DNA of 64,000 bases, taken from the NCBI GenBank assembly GCA_902363555.1, contig CABJAM010000003.1, positions 620,001 to 684,000 on the forward strand, in the 5' to 3' direction. Shown here one piece after another: positions 44,115 through 53,140 of this stretch. The notes under the pieces were generated by a model. It was not told where the DNA came from, made no database searches, and saw only the letters and a list, made by a program, of their open reading frames with translations. How positions within the stretch are numbered: position 1 is the stretch's first letter; each line of letters starts with the position of its first letter. Origin of the DNA: Lachnospiraceae bacterium (GTDB lineage: Bacteria; Bacillota; Clostridia; Lachnospirales; Lachnospiraceae). Made by a program: the position numbers and the translations under genes.

Positions 44115-45941
44115 ATGTGTGGAATTGTAGGATATACCGGCCATAAACCGGCTGCCCCCATTTTGTTAGAAGGCCTGGCCCGCCTGGAATACCGCGGCTA
44201 TGATTCCGCTGGATTGGCTGTGGAAGGTGATGGTGTTATCGAGGTGGCCAAGGCCAAAGGGCGCCTGCGTGTTTTAGAGGAAATGACCAGTAAGGGAGAG
44301 TTGCTGGCCGGCTGCTGTGGGATTGGACATACCCGCTGGGCGACCCACGGGGAGCCCTCGATGGCCAACGCTCATCCGCATTGCAATCCGACAAAAACCA
44401 TTGCCGTGGTCCATAATGGCATTATTGAAAATTATCAGGAGCTGAGGGAAAAACTGGTGAAAAAAGGGTATGCTTTCACATCGGAAACGGATACGGAGGT
44501 GATCCCCCAGCTTCTGGACCAGTATTATACGGGGGATCCCATTGAGACCATTGCCAAAATGATGGTGCGTGTCAATGGCTCCTATGCATTGGGGATTTTA
44601 TTTGAAGATCATCCTGAGGCCGTGTACGCGGTGCGCAAGGACAGCCCTATGGTCGTGGGAAGCTCGGAGGAGGGCAATTTTATTGCCTCGGATGTGCCGG
44701 CGATTTTGAAATATACAAGGAATGTGTATTTTGTTGATAATATGGAAATCGTGGAAATGACTCCGGAAGGGGTCCATTTTTATAATCTGGACTGCGAGGA
44801 GCTTGAGAAGACACAGACCACGATTGAATGGGATGCCCAGGCGGCTGAAAAAGGCGGCTACGAGCATTTTATGCTGAAGGAGATCTATGAGCAGCCAAAG
44901 GCGGTGAAGGATACCATATCACCGCATATTAAAAACGGCGGGATTGTTTTGGATGAGCTGAAGCTGACGGATGACCAGCTCCGCCGGCTGAGCCGGATCT
45001 ATATTGTGGCCTGCGGTTCGGCGTATCATGTGGGTGTTGTGGCCCGGTATGTGATCGAGCATATGGCCGGGATCCCGGTGGAGACGGAGCTGGCTTCGGA
45101 ATTTCGTTACCGTAAGTCGATCGTGGAGGAAAACTCGCTGGCGATCATCATCAGTCAGTCGGGTGAGACGGCGGATTCTCTGGCGGCACTGAAGGAGGCT
45201 AAGGCGCGGGGCGCTCATGTACTGGCCATCGTCAATGTAGTGGGCAGCTCCATTGCCCGGGAAGCGGACAGTGTGCTGTATACATGGGCCGGGCCGGAGA
45301 TTTCGGTGGCCACTACAAAGGCGTACAGCACCCAGCTTGCAGTTATGTATATGCTAAGTATGAAGCTGGCTCAGGTGAGGGGAACGCTGGCGCAGGCGGA
45401 GTTTGACGCGCTGCTTTCAGATCTTCTTGGCATTCCGGAGCAGATCCAGTATATGCTGGGCGACAAGGAGCGGCTTCAGTGGTTTGCTTCAAAGTATGCG
45501 TCCAGCCATGACATTTTCTTTATTGGGCGGGGGATTGATTATGGTATTTCCATGGAGGGCTCCTTAAAGCTTAAAGAGATATCCTATATCCATTCGGAGG
45601 CCTATGCAGCGGGAGAGATGAAGCATGGAACAATCTCCCTGATCGAGAAGGATCTGCTGGTGGTTTGTGTGGCTACCCAGCACGAGCTGTTTGAAAAGAT
45701 GGTCAGCAATATTGTGGAGGTGAAGTCCAGGGGGGCTTATATTATGGGCCTGACTCAGATCGGCTGCTTTTCCATGGAGGATACGGCTGACTTTACGGTA
45801 TACATTCCGAGGATCGCGGATTACTTTACAACCTCCCTGGCAATCATTCCCCTGCAGCTTTTGGCCTATTATGTGTCGCTGGCCAGAGGCCTGGATGTGG
45901 ATAAACCGAGAAATCTGGCAAAGTCGGTGACCGTAGAATGA
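44115..45941 (+). CDS. glmS: Glutamine-fructose-6-phosphate aminotransferase (isomerising)
   Basis: 608 residues from ATG 44115; the mature protein starts with Cys2 (MCGIVGYTGHK), the glutaminase nucleophile. TRWATHGEP, HNGIIENY and the two SIS domains (ISQSGETADSLAAL, MKHGTISLIEKD) follow, and it ends with KPRNLAKSVTVE. It makes glucosamine-6-phosphate, the source of UDP-GlcNAc used by most sugar routes in this locus. No glmS ribozyme-like leader is visible: the gap to the previous gene is only 4 bases. Confidence 0.97.
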   Translation: MCGIVGYTGHKPAAPILLEGLARLEYRGYDSAGLAVEGDGVIEVAKAKGRLRVLEEMTSKGELLAGCCGIGHTRWATHGEPSMANAHPHCNPTKTIAVVHNGIIENYQELREKLVKKGYAFTSETDTEVIPQLLDQYYTGDPIETIAKMMVRVNGSYALGILFEDHPEAVYAVRKDSPMVVGSSEEGNFIASDVPAILKYTRNVYFVDNMEIVEMTPEGVHFYNLDCEELEKTQTTIEWDAQAAEKGGYEHFMLKEIYEQPKAVKDTISPHIKNGGIVLDELKLTDDQLRRLSRIYIVACGSAYHVGVVARYVIEHMAGIPVETELASEFRYRKSIVEENSLAIIISQSGETADSLAALKEAKARGAHVLAIVNVVGSSIAREADSVLYTWAGPEISVATTKAYSTQLAVMYMLSMKLAQVRGTLAQAEFDALLSDLLGIPEQIQYMLGDKERLQWFASKYASSHDIFFIGRGIDYGISMEGSLKLKEISYIHSEAYAAGEMKHGTISLIEKDLLVVCVATQHELFEKMVSNIVEVKSRGAYIMGLTQIGCFSMEDTADFTVYIPRIADYFTTSLAIIPLQLLAYYVSLARGLDVDKPRNLAKSVTVE

Positions 45942-46495
45942 ATCCGGTTGGAAATAAGCATCTGATCACAGCGTTACAGCCCTTTGCCCACAGTTATGAT
46001 CTGGATGAATCAATGTGCGCGTATATGGTCAATAATTTTATCCGGGAAGTAACGGAGGCAGAACTTCAAAAGCGGTTTGCAGCAAATTTTAAAAATATAT
46101 CCAGAGCCTCATATAATGTGGTGATCGATTTTAAGCGTGCGGTCCTTGCCGGTATAAAGATGGCGGAGGCTGTCTATATGCCGGCGTATGTGTATAAATA
46201 TATCCGGCTCTTACTGACAGCAGTGGCACTTTTGGAGGATGCGCCGATCCCCGGAGAGACGGAGGCGTATATCGTTTATATGCTCCATACTCGCGGCGCT
46301 TATGACCACGATATCGAAGAAAAGGAATTTGTACGTCTTGTGCAGGCCTGCTACAGTGATGTAAACCGGCAGGCGTTAAGCCCGGCGGTTGTGGAGGAAG
46401 GGCTGGCGCTGTTGTGCCGGATGCGGGTGATCTGGCAGTTGAAAAAGCATTATCGACTCAATGGGTTTATCTGCGGTAAGGCGAAAACCGGATAA
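45938..46495 (+). CDS. Uncharacterised helical protein coupled to glmS
   Basis: 185 residues. The ATG overlaps the glmS stop (ATGA), so the two are translationally coupled. The sequence looks all-helical with hydrophobic patches (YVYKYIRLLLTAVALLEDA) but no convincing membrane segment and no recognised motif. A large terminator follows it, so it closes the capsule operon. A link to glmS control or to amino-sugar supply is possible from position only. Confidence 0.6.
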   Translation: MNPVGNKHLITALQPFAHSYDLDESMCAYMVNNFIREVTEAELQKRFAANFKNISRASYNVVIDFKRAVLAGIKMAEAVYMPAYVYKYIRLLLTAVALLEDAPIPGETEAYIVYMLHTRGAYDHDIEEKEFVRLVQACYSDVNRQALSPAVVEEGLALLCRMRVIWQLKKHYRLNGFICGKAKTG

Positions 46496-46548
46496 GTCGG
46501 AATGCTCAGTCAGGATATAGTGATTTTTGTATATATGTGCGATGATAT

Positions 46549-46631
46549 AGCCGGAGTGCGTTATCGGGCTTTCTCAGGTGTGATTACATGAACCTGGGAA
46601 AGACTGGCGGTGTGCTCCGGCTTTTTGTTTT
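46549..46631 (+). terminator. Large terminator closing the capsule operon
   Basis: AGCCGGAG pairs with CTCCGGCT, and inside it CTTTCTCAGGT pairs with ACCTGGGAAAG (one wobble). TTTTTGTTTT follows. The long, branched stem is unusual but clearly ends the operon just before the Cmr genes. Confidence 0.85.
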
Positions 46632-46704
46632 CTCCGGATTTTTTGTTCGGAAGAGAAATTGCAAAAAAATATTGTCGAAATATATAGATAATTTCAATGT
46701 TATA

Positions 46705-46713
46705 TGCTATAAT
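46705..46713 (+). promoter_or_regulatory. Extended -10 promoter of the Cmr operon
   Basis: TGCTATAAT: a consensus -10 with the TG extension. No good -35 is found at the right distance, which is common for extended -10 promoters. Transcription would start about 95 bases before cmr1. Confidence 0.6.
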
Positions 46714-46816
46714 TATTGCACAAAAATGCAGAGTATACTTTTGGAAATATATATAAAACGCACGAAAGTAGACAAATTTCTTTAACGAAAGAGTCTGGAG
46801 GGGGAATGTTTGTATT

Positions 46817-48028
46817 ATGTTTAAAATAATTTGCAAATTGCAGCAGTTAACACCGATGATACATTTTCAGGCAGAGGAGTCCGGAGCGTGTTTAAGGGCG
46901 AGTGAGGTAAAGCCTAAGCTGGATAAATTTATCCGAAACTGGAAAAAGGATATACCAGTTGAATGGTACATTCGCGGTGAGAAAGCACAGGAGACCGGGG
47001 TTTTTGCTCTGGATTATAAATTACGGTTCGCAGCCACGGGGACTCCTGAAATTATAAGCAACAAAAAAGATAAGAACGGGAAGATGCAATACAACATATG
47101 CAGGAGTTATTTTGGTGATGAAAAAGCTGTAATGTACAGGCAACCCGTGCAGATGACGGTTGTTTGTTTTATCCCGGAGCTGCTGGAATGTATAAAAGAA
47201 TATATCGAAATATTTTTTGTTATGCATAATTTTGGTACAAGGCAGGATAAAGGTTTTGGCTCATTTGTTCTTTCGGAGATTGATGGACGTACCACCGGTT
47301 GGGAGGATAAAGACTATCCTGATATGGTAAAGGATTTTGTTCCGTATGGTTTATGGTACAAATACGGAAAGGTAGAATATGCAAAAAAGACTGTGCTTGA
47401 AGACATTCGTATGATTTACGGTTTAATGAAAAGCGGATGGAATTTTACAAAAATAAGAATGTATCCGGACGATTACTTTAAAGGATTTATTTTCCGATAC
47501 TTTATTGAAAAGAATCCAGAGATTATGAATGATAAGAAATTTATTAAAACCAAGCTGGATTTTTCCAATCAGAAAATGAACTGCTCTACAATTGTTAGTG
47601 AGAATGTCGAATCCGCAGACAATAAAAAGGCCTGTTTTTACAGAGCGCTTTTAGGGCTCCCGGGGTATTACGAGTATAAGGATAAAGAACGTGCCGGAAA
47701 AGTTTACGTTAAAAGCAAAGAGGAGATTTATCGTTTTCATTCACCGCTTTTATGGACACTTGCTGGACGTTATATGCTTGCTATACCCCAATTGGAAGGT
47801 TTTGAAGCTATATTGAATAAGGAATTTGAATTTACAAGTCCAATTAACACAGCTTTGACTGCAACACCGGATTCCTTTGATTTCGAAGATTTTTTAAATA
47901 ACTTTTGTGAGGATTTTAATGATAAGGTCACTCCAAAAGGCGGTAAAATCGGCTTGAAAGATGCTAAATATAATGGTCTTATCAATATAAAGAATATACG
48001 ATTAAAAATGTTTAAGGATGTGAAATAG
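46817..48028 (+). CDS. cmr1: Type III-B CRISPR RAMP protein Cmr1
   Basis: 403 residues. The opening CKLQQLTPMIHFQAEE is the Cmr1 first-strand pattern, and MHNFGTRQDKGFGSFVLSE (137-154) is the glycine-rich RAMP motif. Cmr1 caps the 3-prime end of the guide-target complex and takes part in target capture. The start is the ATG after GGAGGGGG, although the 13-base spacing is long. It heads a seven-gene operon in the order cmr1, cas10, cmr3, cmr4, cmr5, cmr6 and a CorA-like gene. Confidence 0.87.
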   Translation: MFKIICKLQQLTPMIHFQAEESGACLRASEVKPKLDKFIRNWKKDIPVEWYIRGEKAQETGVFALDYKLRFAATGTPEIISNKKDKNGKMQYNICRSYFGDEKAVMYRQPVQMTVVCFIPELLECIKEYIEIFFVMHNFGTRQDKGFGSFVLSEIDGRTTGWEDKDYPDMVKDFVPYGLWYKYGKVEYAKKTVLEDIRMIYGLMKSGWNFTKIRMYPDDYFKGFIFRYFIEKNPEIMNDKKFIKTKLDFSNQKMNCSTIVSENVESADNKKACFYRALLGLPGYYEYKDKERAGKVYVKSKEEIYRFHSPLLWTLAGRYMLAIPQLEGFEAILNKEFEFTSPINTALTATPDSFDFEDFLNNFCEDFNDKVTPKGGKIGLKDAKYNGLINIKNIRLKMFKDVK

Positions 48029-48030
48029 TT

Positions 48031-49635
48031 ATGGCTATATATTATGGCATTACGATAGGCCCGGTGTTTAGTACGCTGACTTTGACGTCAAAACCAGCGG
48101 GGCTGTGGGGCGGCAGTTATCTTTTTTCGTACCTGGCCAGAGAATTATGTGAAGCTCTTGTGAAAAGCGGTGTTTCTATTGAAAATATAGTTTCTCCGTA
48201 TTTTGTAATGGACGATAAGAACCAGGGGCATATACGCAAAGAAGTATCAGGTGTTGGATTGTTCCATGACCGCATTATATTTCAGGCGGATGATAAAGAT
48301 ATGGCTGATATTTGCCATGTTACCGATGCGGTTAAGTCCAAAATCAGCAGGCAATTGGCAGATGCGGCGAACGATGTGGATGTGGAAGCTTTTATGAAGA
48401 ATTATTTTCAAATAAGCATCGTAAGCCAAGATGTTTCTGGGAATGAAAACCCTATTGAGAAGCTTTCACCATATCTTGATGGATGTGAGTTAATGCCGAC
48501 ATTCAATCAAAATATCCGGTCGAATCCCATTGTTGATTTATTTGACAGGGATAATGAGAGTACATTATCCAGAGCTGATTTATTAAAGAAAAGTTTTCTT
48601 GTAGAGGATTGTGATGGTCAGTGGCCATTATATGAAGATGATGGAAGAACAATCAAATCCATGAAACGTATTGCAGAGCGTTATCAGGAAAGCAATGATC
48701 TGAAGGTTTTCCGGTATTGCGCCATTGTTCAGGCAGACGGTGACGGTATGGGCGCTGTATTGAAAGGGCTTTATAAAAACAGTGATATTAAGAAATTTTC
48801 CAAATGTTGTTTTGATTATGCCATAAAGGCATCGAAAACTCTGGATACCTATGGCGCTGTGAACATTTATGCAGGTGGCGATGATCTGCTATTTATTGCT
48901 CCGCTTATTGGAGCTAATGGCCATCTCTTTGATTTGCTTGAATCGCTGAAGGCTGATTTTAACAGTGCTTTTGTGAGTATGGTAGAAGAGACTGCGGACG
49001 AAGCTATCAACGGTGTACATAAAAACAAAGTACTGCCCACAGTGTCCTTTGGTGTGTCCATCCATTATTATAAATATCCGTTGTATGAAGGCTTTCAGAA
49101 CGCGGCGGATGCCCTTTTTGGAAAGTCTAAAAATATGCCGGGGAAGAATGCCATATTCATGGAAATAACTAAACATTCGGGAACCCAGTTTTTTGTCGGG
49201 TTCCAGCAGACGGATATTAATCCGATTTACAAAACTATTGTGAGCTTTTTGAAATCAGTTTGGGATCATTCAAAGCCTGCAGAAGTTGTGTTAAATTCTG
49301 TTGTGCAGAAATTAAGGATGTTTGATTCGTTGTTTTATAAGGCATTTGCTGAGGGAGATGCGGCGATAAAATTTTTTATTGATAATACATTTGACAGTGA
49401 CTACCATGATCAGCCTGAAGTCTGCGAGTATCTGACTAAAATTCAGGATGTTTTGTGTGCATTGCGCAGCTATTATTATGGATTACCTGAAAATGATAAA
49501 GATAAAATGCAGAAAATTATGTCATTTTCTAATGCTGCGAGTAATGAAAGTGACAACGGAAGTATTTTTATACGGAACTCCATTGACAGTATTTTCCGTC
49601 TGCTTAAATTTTTTGTTGAAAGAGGGGATGACTAA
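48031..49635 (+). CDS. cas10: Cas10/Cmr2 without HD domain
   Basis: 534 residues, short for the family. The N-terminus starts directly with the Cmr2 palm-type opening (GPVFSTLTLTSKPAGLWGGS), and no HD nuclease motif precedes it. The second palm has AIVQADGDGMGAVL (231-244) and the cyclase signature GGDD (282-285 in IYAGGDDLLFIAP). Such a protein can make a nucleotide second messenger on target RNA binding but cannot cut DNA through an HD site. HD-less Cas10 with a CorA partner makes SAM-AMP in Bacteroides fragilis. The same product here is inference. Confidence 0.92.
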   Translation: MAIYYGITIGPVFSTLTLTSKPAGLWGGSYLFSYLARELCEALVKSGVSIENIVSPYFVMDDKNQGHIRKEVSGVGLFHDRIIFQADDKDMADICHVTDAVKSKISRQLADAANDVDVEAFMKNYFQISIVSQDVSGNENPIEKLSPYLDGCELMPTFNQNIRSNPIVDLFDRDNESTLSRADLLKKSFLVEDCDGQWPLYEDDGRTIKSMKRIAERYQESNDLKVFRYCAIVQADGDGMGAVLKGLYKNSDIKKFSKCCFDYAIKASKTLDTYGAVNIYAGGDDLLFIAPLIGANGHLFDLLESLKADFNSAFVSMVEETADEAINGVHKNKVLPTVSFGVSIHYYKYPLYEGFQNAADALFGKSKNMPGKNAIFMEITKHSGTQFFVGFQQTDINPIYKTIVSFLKSVWDHSKPAEVVLNSVVQKLRMFDSLFYKAFAEGDAAIKFFIDNTFDSDYHDQPEVCEYLTKIQDVLCALRSYYYGLPENDKDKMQKIMSFSNAASNESDNGSIFIRNSIDSIFRLLKFFVERGDD

Positions 49636-49636
49636 T

Positions 49637-50734
49637 ATGGGCACATATTTGGTAAGGTTTACACCACTTGAACCCTATTTTTTTGGAAATGAGCGCAGCT
49701 TCGGTAATCGATTGGATGAAAATAAGACTTATTTTATCACATCCAATGCCATGCCTTCTCAGTCGACTCTTTTGGGAACATTAAGATATTGCTGTATTAA
49801 GCATCCAACGGCGGATTTTACTATTGGCGAAAATGATAATATTGGGAAAGAAAGTTTTGACCTGCAAGCTGAGCATATACAGTCCTTTGGGGTGATCAAA
49901 CATATTTCACCTGTATTTTTAATGGATGTGAACGGTTTTTATTATATACCTGTTCCATATAATCACAAAGCCTCTGAAAAGGTTTATACGCCTTTTTCGG
50001 ATTATAAAGTGTGTCAGACCAATCGTGGGGAACAGCGCATTCCAGTAGATTATGAGGCTAAGAAAGGGATTGCCAGTGGGTTCCTACAGATTAACGGAAG
50101 CGGCATGGGAACTGTCGAAACCGGCTTTATTAAAGAGGTAGTCCGAATTGGAATCAATAAAAATCAGGACACAGATGGAATGTTCAGAAAAGCATTTCGG
50201 ATGCTGAAGGAAAACTGTTCATTTGCTGTGCTTGCAGAAATCGATAAGAAGATGGAGGATCGTGTTGTCTGTATGGGGAAAAACAAATCCATGTTTAAGA
50301 TAACCTTCGAATCTCCTGATGTGCTGGCGTTAGATTCAGATAATTATGCACTGGCATTAACTGCATTGGTTAATAATATCATAGACTGTCTTAAGGTTTA
50401 TAATAAAGAACCTTTGCAAGTGGCTCTCTCGGATATTTACATACAGGATTCGATGGATACATTATATAAAGCATGCACATTTGCCTGTATACAGACCCGG
50501 GATCATCGTTCTTTTAAAACCATTTATGGAAAGAAACCGTTTGCAGAACGATATAAAAAAGGTGAACGATTGCAAAACATGATAATGGCAGGGAGCTTTT
50601 TCAATGCTAAAAATAAAGACATATCCGTCATGCAGCCCTGGGAGAATTGTGCAAATTTTAAAAATTGTCAGCAGGCGGGCTATAATTTTCTTATTAATAC
50701 TGCAAAGAAGTTTGACGCGCAAATGTTTTTGTGA
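49637..50734 (+). CDS. cmr3: Type III-B CRISPR protein Cmr3
   Basis: 365 residues from ATG 49637, one base after the cas10 stop. LVRFTPLEPYFFGNERSF is the standard Cmr3 opening (a RAMP strand with the P-x-F block), and SNAMPSQSTLLGTLRYCCIK matches the helix that follows. The C-terminal half is divergent. Cmr3 binds the 5-prime handle of the guide RNA next to Cas10. A longer in-frame start inside cas10 (49448) is not needed. Confidence 0.85.
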   Translation: MGTYLVRFTPLEPYFFGNERSFGNRLDENKTYFITSNAMPSQSTLLGTLRYCCIKHPTADFTIGENDNIGKESFDLQAEHIQSFGVIKHISPVFLMDVNGFYYIPVPYNHKASEKVYTPFSDYKVCQTNRGEQRIPVDYEAKKGIASGFLQINGSGMGTVETGFIKEVVRIGINKNQDTDGMFRKAFRMLKENCSFAVLAEIDKKMEDRVVCMGKNKSMFKITFESPDVLALDSDNYALALTALVNNIIDCLKVYNKEPLQVALSDIYIQDSMDTLYKACTFACIQTRDHRSFKTIYGKKPFAERYKKGERLQNMIMAGSFFNAKNKDISVMQPWENCANFKNCQQAGYNFLINTAKKFDAQMFL

Positions 50735-50776
50735 TTTACCGGTTTTATAAATCATTTGGAATGGAGAGATAATATT

Positions 50777-51625
50777 ATGAAGACTTTATTATACCGTATG
50801 GATTGCCTGACAAATATGCATGTAGGCTCCGGCGATGTGAATTATTCAATTATTGATAACGAGATCGAAAAAGACCCTGTATTAAAAAATGTAGCGGTCA
50901 TTCATCCATCCGGCGTAAAAGGCGCTTTGAAAGAGTATTTTGGAAGCGCCGGTGTTGATGAAAAAATAATTACTTATATATTTGGGAATGGGATTTCAAC
51001 AAATGATAAAGAGAATTCTACAAATACATCGAAGGTGAAAAAAACCGCACCTGGAAACTATAAATTTATGGGAGCAACTTTGATGGCCAGGCCATTGCGT
51101 GTGTCTGATGGGGCTGCTTCATATATTCTTACTTCATCGGATGAACTTCTTAATCAGCAGATGAACTTGTTTAGAGCATTGAATATTAAAAGCATCAATG
51201 GTAAGTCCATAGAAAATTTTTCTGTGAATATTAATAAAGACGAAATTGTTGTATCAAATACAGATGAGGTAAAATCAATTGAAGGAAAGAATGTAACTGC
51301 GTTTAATAAGTTGCAAAACAGAGATGTTCTTACTGAACTGATCGGACCTTCTTTTGCTATTGCCAGCGCGGATTTTTTGGGAACTCAGGATTATCCGTTT
51401 ATAGCGCGAAATTGCCTGGATTCGAATGGGATCAGCCAGAATTTGTGGTATGAAGAAGTTGTTCCACATGAGAGTGTTTTTTATTTTGCGGTTATGGCTG
51501 AGAATGAGTATCTGGATGAATTTAAAGCGGTAATGGAAAATGTTATACAGTTTGGCGGAAATGCATCCATAGGTTATGGTTTTGCTAAAGTACACTGTGT
51601 AGCAGAAAGTCCGGAGGTGTTATAA
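50777..51625 (+). CDS. cmr4: Type III-B backbone protein Cmr4 (Cas7)
   Basis: 282 residues from ATG 50777 (GGAGAG 9 bases upstream). TNMHVGSGDVNYSIIDNEIE (12-31) is the Cmr4 opening; Asp27 stands where Cmr4 proteins hold the Asp that cuts target RNA. HPSGVKGALKEYF (43-55) is the conserved helix, and FGGNASIGYGFAKV is the late glycine loop. Several copies form the filament that holds the guide and cuts target RNA every six bases. The catalytic role of Asp27 is by analogy. Confidence 0.92.
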   Translation: MKTLLYRMDCLTNMHVGSGDVNYSIIDNEIEKDPVLKNVAVIHPSGVKGALKEYFGSAGVDEKIITYIFGNGISTNDKENSTNTSKVKKTAPGNYKFMGATLMARPLRVSDGAASYILTSSDELLNQQMNLFRALNIKSINGKSIENFSVNINKDEIVVSNTDEVKSIEGKNVTAFNKLQNRDVLTELIGPSFAIASADFLGTQDYPFIARNCLDSNGISQNLWYEEVVPHESVFYFAVMAENEYLDEFKAVMENVIQFGGNASIGYGFAKVHCVAESPEVL

Positions 51626-52008
51626 TGAACAAAAAAATGGTTGACGAATATCTCCCTTCGGCTTATGATGCACTAAGCCGCGAGGGTGTTGCCCAGGACG
51701 GGAAAATAAAAAATTCTTATCGAGCACATATTTCTTCCTTTGGTGTTATGATTGCCATGGGTTCTGTGCTATCAGCTGCGGCTCTTTTTTGTGAAGGTCG
51801 GGATAATTCCTCCGCATCCATGGAAAGAGTCAGGCTGGCAAAGTGTATTTATCGGATAATTAATGGCAAGGACTGCAAAGAAAAGGATTCCTTTTTTGAG
51901 TACGTAAAAGCTGAGGTAAAGCAAGATCGGGAACAGGTGGTCAAAGAACAGATTATTAATGCCGCAATTGCCTTAAAGCTGGCGATGAACCTGTATCAAT
52001 TAGTATAA
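51625..52008 (+). CDS. cmr5: Type III-B small subunit Cmr5
   Basis: 127 residues, all-helical, the normal Cmr5 size. YLPSAYDALSREG and SYRAHISSFGVMIAMGSVLSA match the first helices of the family. The start overlaps the cmr4 stop by one base (TAATG). Cmr5 forms the inner filament that runs along Cmr4 and stabilises target binding. Confidence 0.85.
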   Translation: MNKKMVDEYLPSAYDALSREGVAQDGKIKNSYRAHISSFGVMIAMGSVLSAAALFCEGRDNSSASMERVRLAKCIYRIINGKDCKEKDSFFEYVKAEVKQDREQVVKEQIINAAIALKLAMNLYQLV

Positions 52009-52028
52009 TAAAAGGAGTGTGAAAACTG

Positions 52029-53099
52029 TTGAGTAATTTGCATTATACCTTTTACAAGGAATATTATCAGTATCTTCTATCCCCTAAGAGCGAAAATGAG
52101 AACGAGAATTTTACCGAGCATAATAATCGTAAAATCGTCGACGCTTCTTTTAGTGATGGGAACAGGCTTTTGCAAAAGAGTGTTTTTTCTAATAAGTTTA
52201 TATACTTACGAACGAACTATCCCGGTCTGCTTACAGGTGTTGGTATGCCTCATTATGTGGGACGCAGCAAAAAGGAAATTAATCTGGGCTTTTGCTTTGA
52301 TTATGTTACCGGATTTCCCTATATTCCCGGGTCTACTGTTAAAGGATGTTTGCGTCAGGCATTTACAGGAAAGAAAATGGTATATGTCAGTGAATTCTTG
52401 AATATATCGGAAGAGCATATAGTAGAATTAAAGGAACAGATTTTCGGCCATGATCAGGAAGATTCCGAATCTGAGAAAAGCGGTTCCGACATATTCTTTG
52501 ATGCACAGATTATTGCCGGAAGTGAGAAGGCTGGTGGAAAAATTCTTGGAATTGATAATATTACGCCTCACAAAAGCCTTGTTGATGAACCTGATATTAT
52601 TAATATTTTGAAAATACTTCCAGATGTTACGTTTGAATTTCAGTTTAATCTGAAGGACTCCATACTCTCAGATGGAACAATAATATCTGCAGACCGGAAA
52701 AAGGAGCTGTTTGAGGCGATTTTAATAGACTTTGGCATTGGAGCGAAAACTAATGTGGGATATGGTGTTCTATCAAGGGCTGAGCCTGAAGTGAAGCGAG
52801 AATCACAGGTGCCGTCAAGAGAAGCGCAGATTGACTGCAATAGAATTTATTTAGGGTACGTTATGGAAGTAGCATCCGGACAGATTAAAGTTAAACTTGA
52901 TGGACAAGAGACATATCCAAGATTAAAGAAATCACAGATGACACAAAATGGAGAGCCGATGAATATTTCTAAAATGACTAAAGTTTTTCAAATAAATGAC
53001 AGGGTTGCTGTTACATTTTCAAATGGGGATAAAGCATCAGCGATCTTGGAGTATAATAATCAGTCGGACGATGTCCAAAAGAAAATGTGCCCCAAATAA
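52029..53099 (+). CDS. cmr6: Type III-B protein Cmr6 with C-terminal extension
   Basis: 356 residues from TTG 52029 (AAAGGAGTG upstream). The RAMP core is seen in NYPGLLTGVGMPHYVG, FPYIPGSTVKGCLRQAF and DFGIGAKTNVGYG (about 245-257). After that an extra domain of about 95 residues follows (YLGYVMEVASGQIKVKLDG and KVFQINDRVAVTF), which looks like a small beta-barrel of the S1 or KOW kind. Cmr6 caps the 3-prime end of the complex. The extension may bind RNA; many Cmr6 proteins lack it. Confidence 0.87.
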   Translation: MSNLHYTFYKEYYQYLLSPKSENENENFTEHNNRKIVDASFSDGNRLLQKSVFSNKFIYLRTNYPGLLTGVGMPHYVGRSKKEINLGFCFDYVTGFPYIPGSTVKGCLRQAFTGKKMVYVSEFLNISEEHIVELKEQIFGHDQEDSESEKSGSDIFFDAQIIAGSEKAGGKILGIDNITPHKSLVDEPDIINILKILPDVTFEFQFNLKDSILSDGTIISADRKKELFEAILIDFGIGAKTNVGYGVLSRAEPEVKRESQVPSREAQIDCNRIYLGYVMEVASGQIKVKLDGQETYPRLKKSQMTQNGEPMNISKMTKVFQINDRVAVTFSNGDKASAILEYNNQSDDVQKKMCPK

Positions 53100-53140
53100 T
53101 ATTGTGATTTATTAAAGTAACTTATAGGGAGTGATTATAC

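Larger units (their letters stand above)
46496..46816 (+). other. Intergenic region between the capsule and Cmr operons
   Basis: Holds the operon terminator (46549-46631), an AT-rich stretch, the Cmr promoter (46705-46713) and the GGAGGGGG ribosome site. No CRISPR repeat, tracr-like sequence or coding frame is seen. Confidence 0.7.

Noticed and set aside
44103..44115. glmS ribozyme leader
   Set aside because: Only 4 bases separate glmS from the preceding gene, and no ribozyme-like sequence is present.
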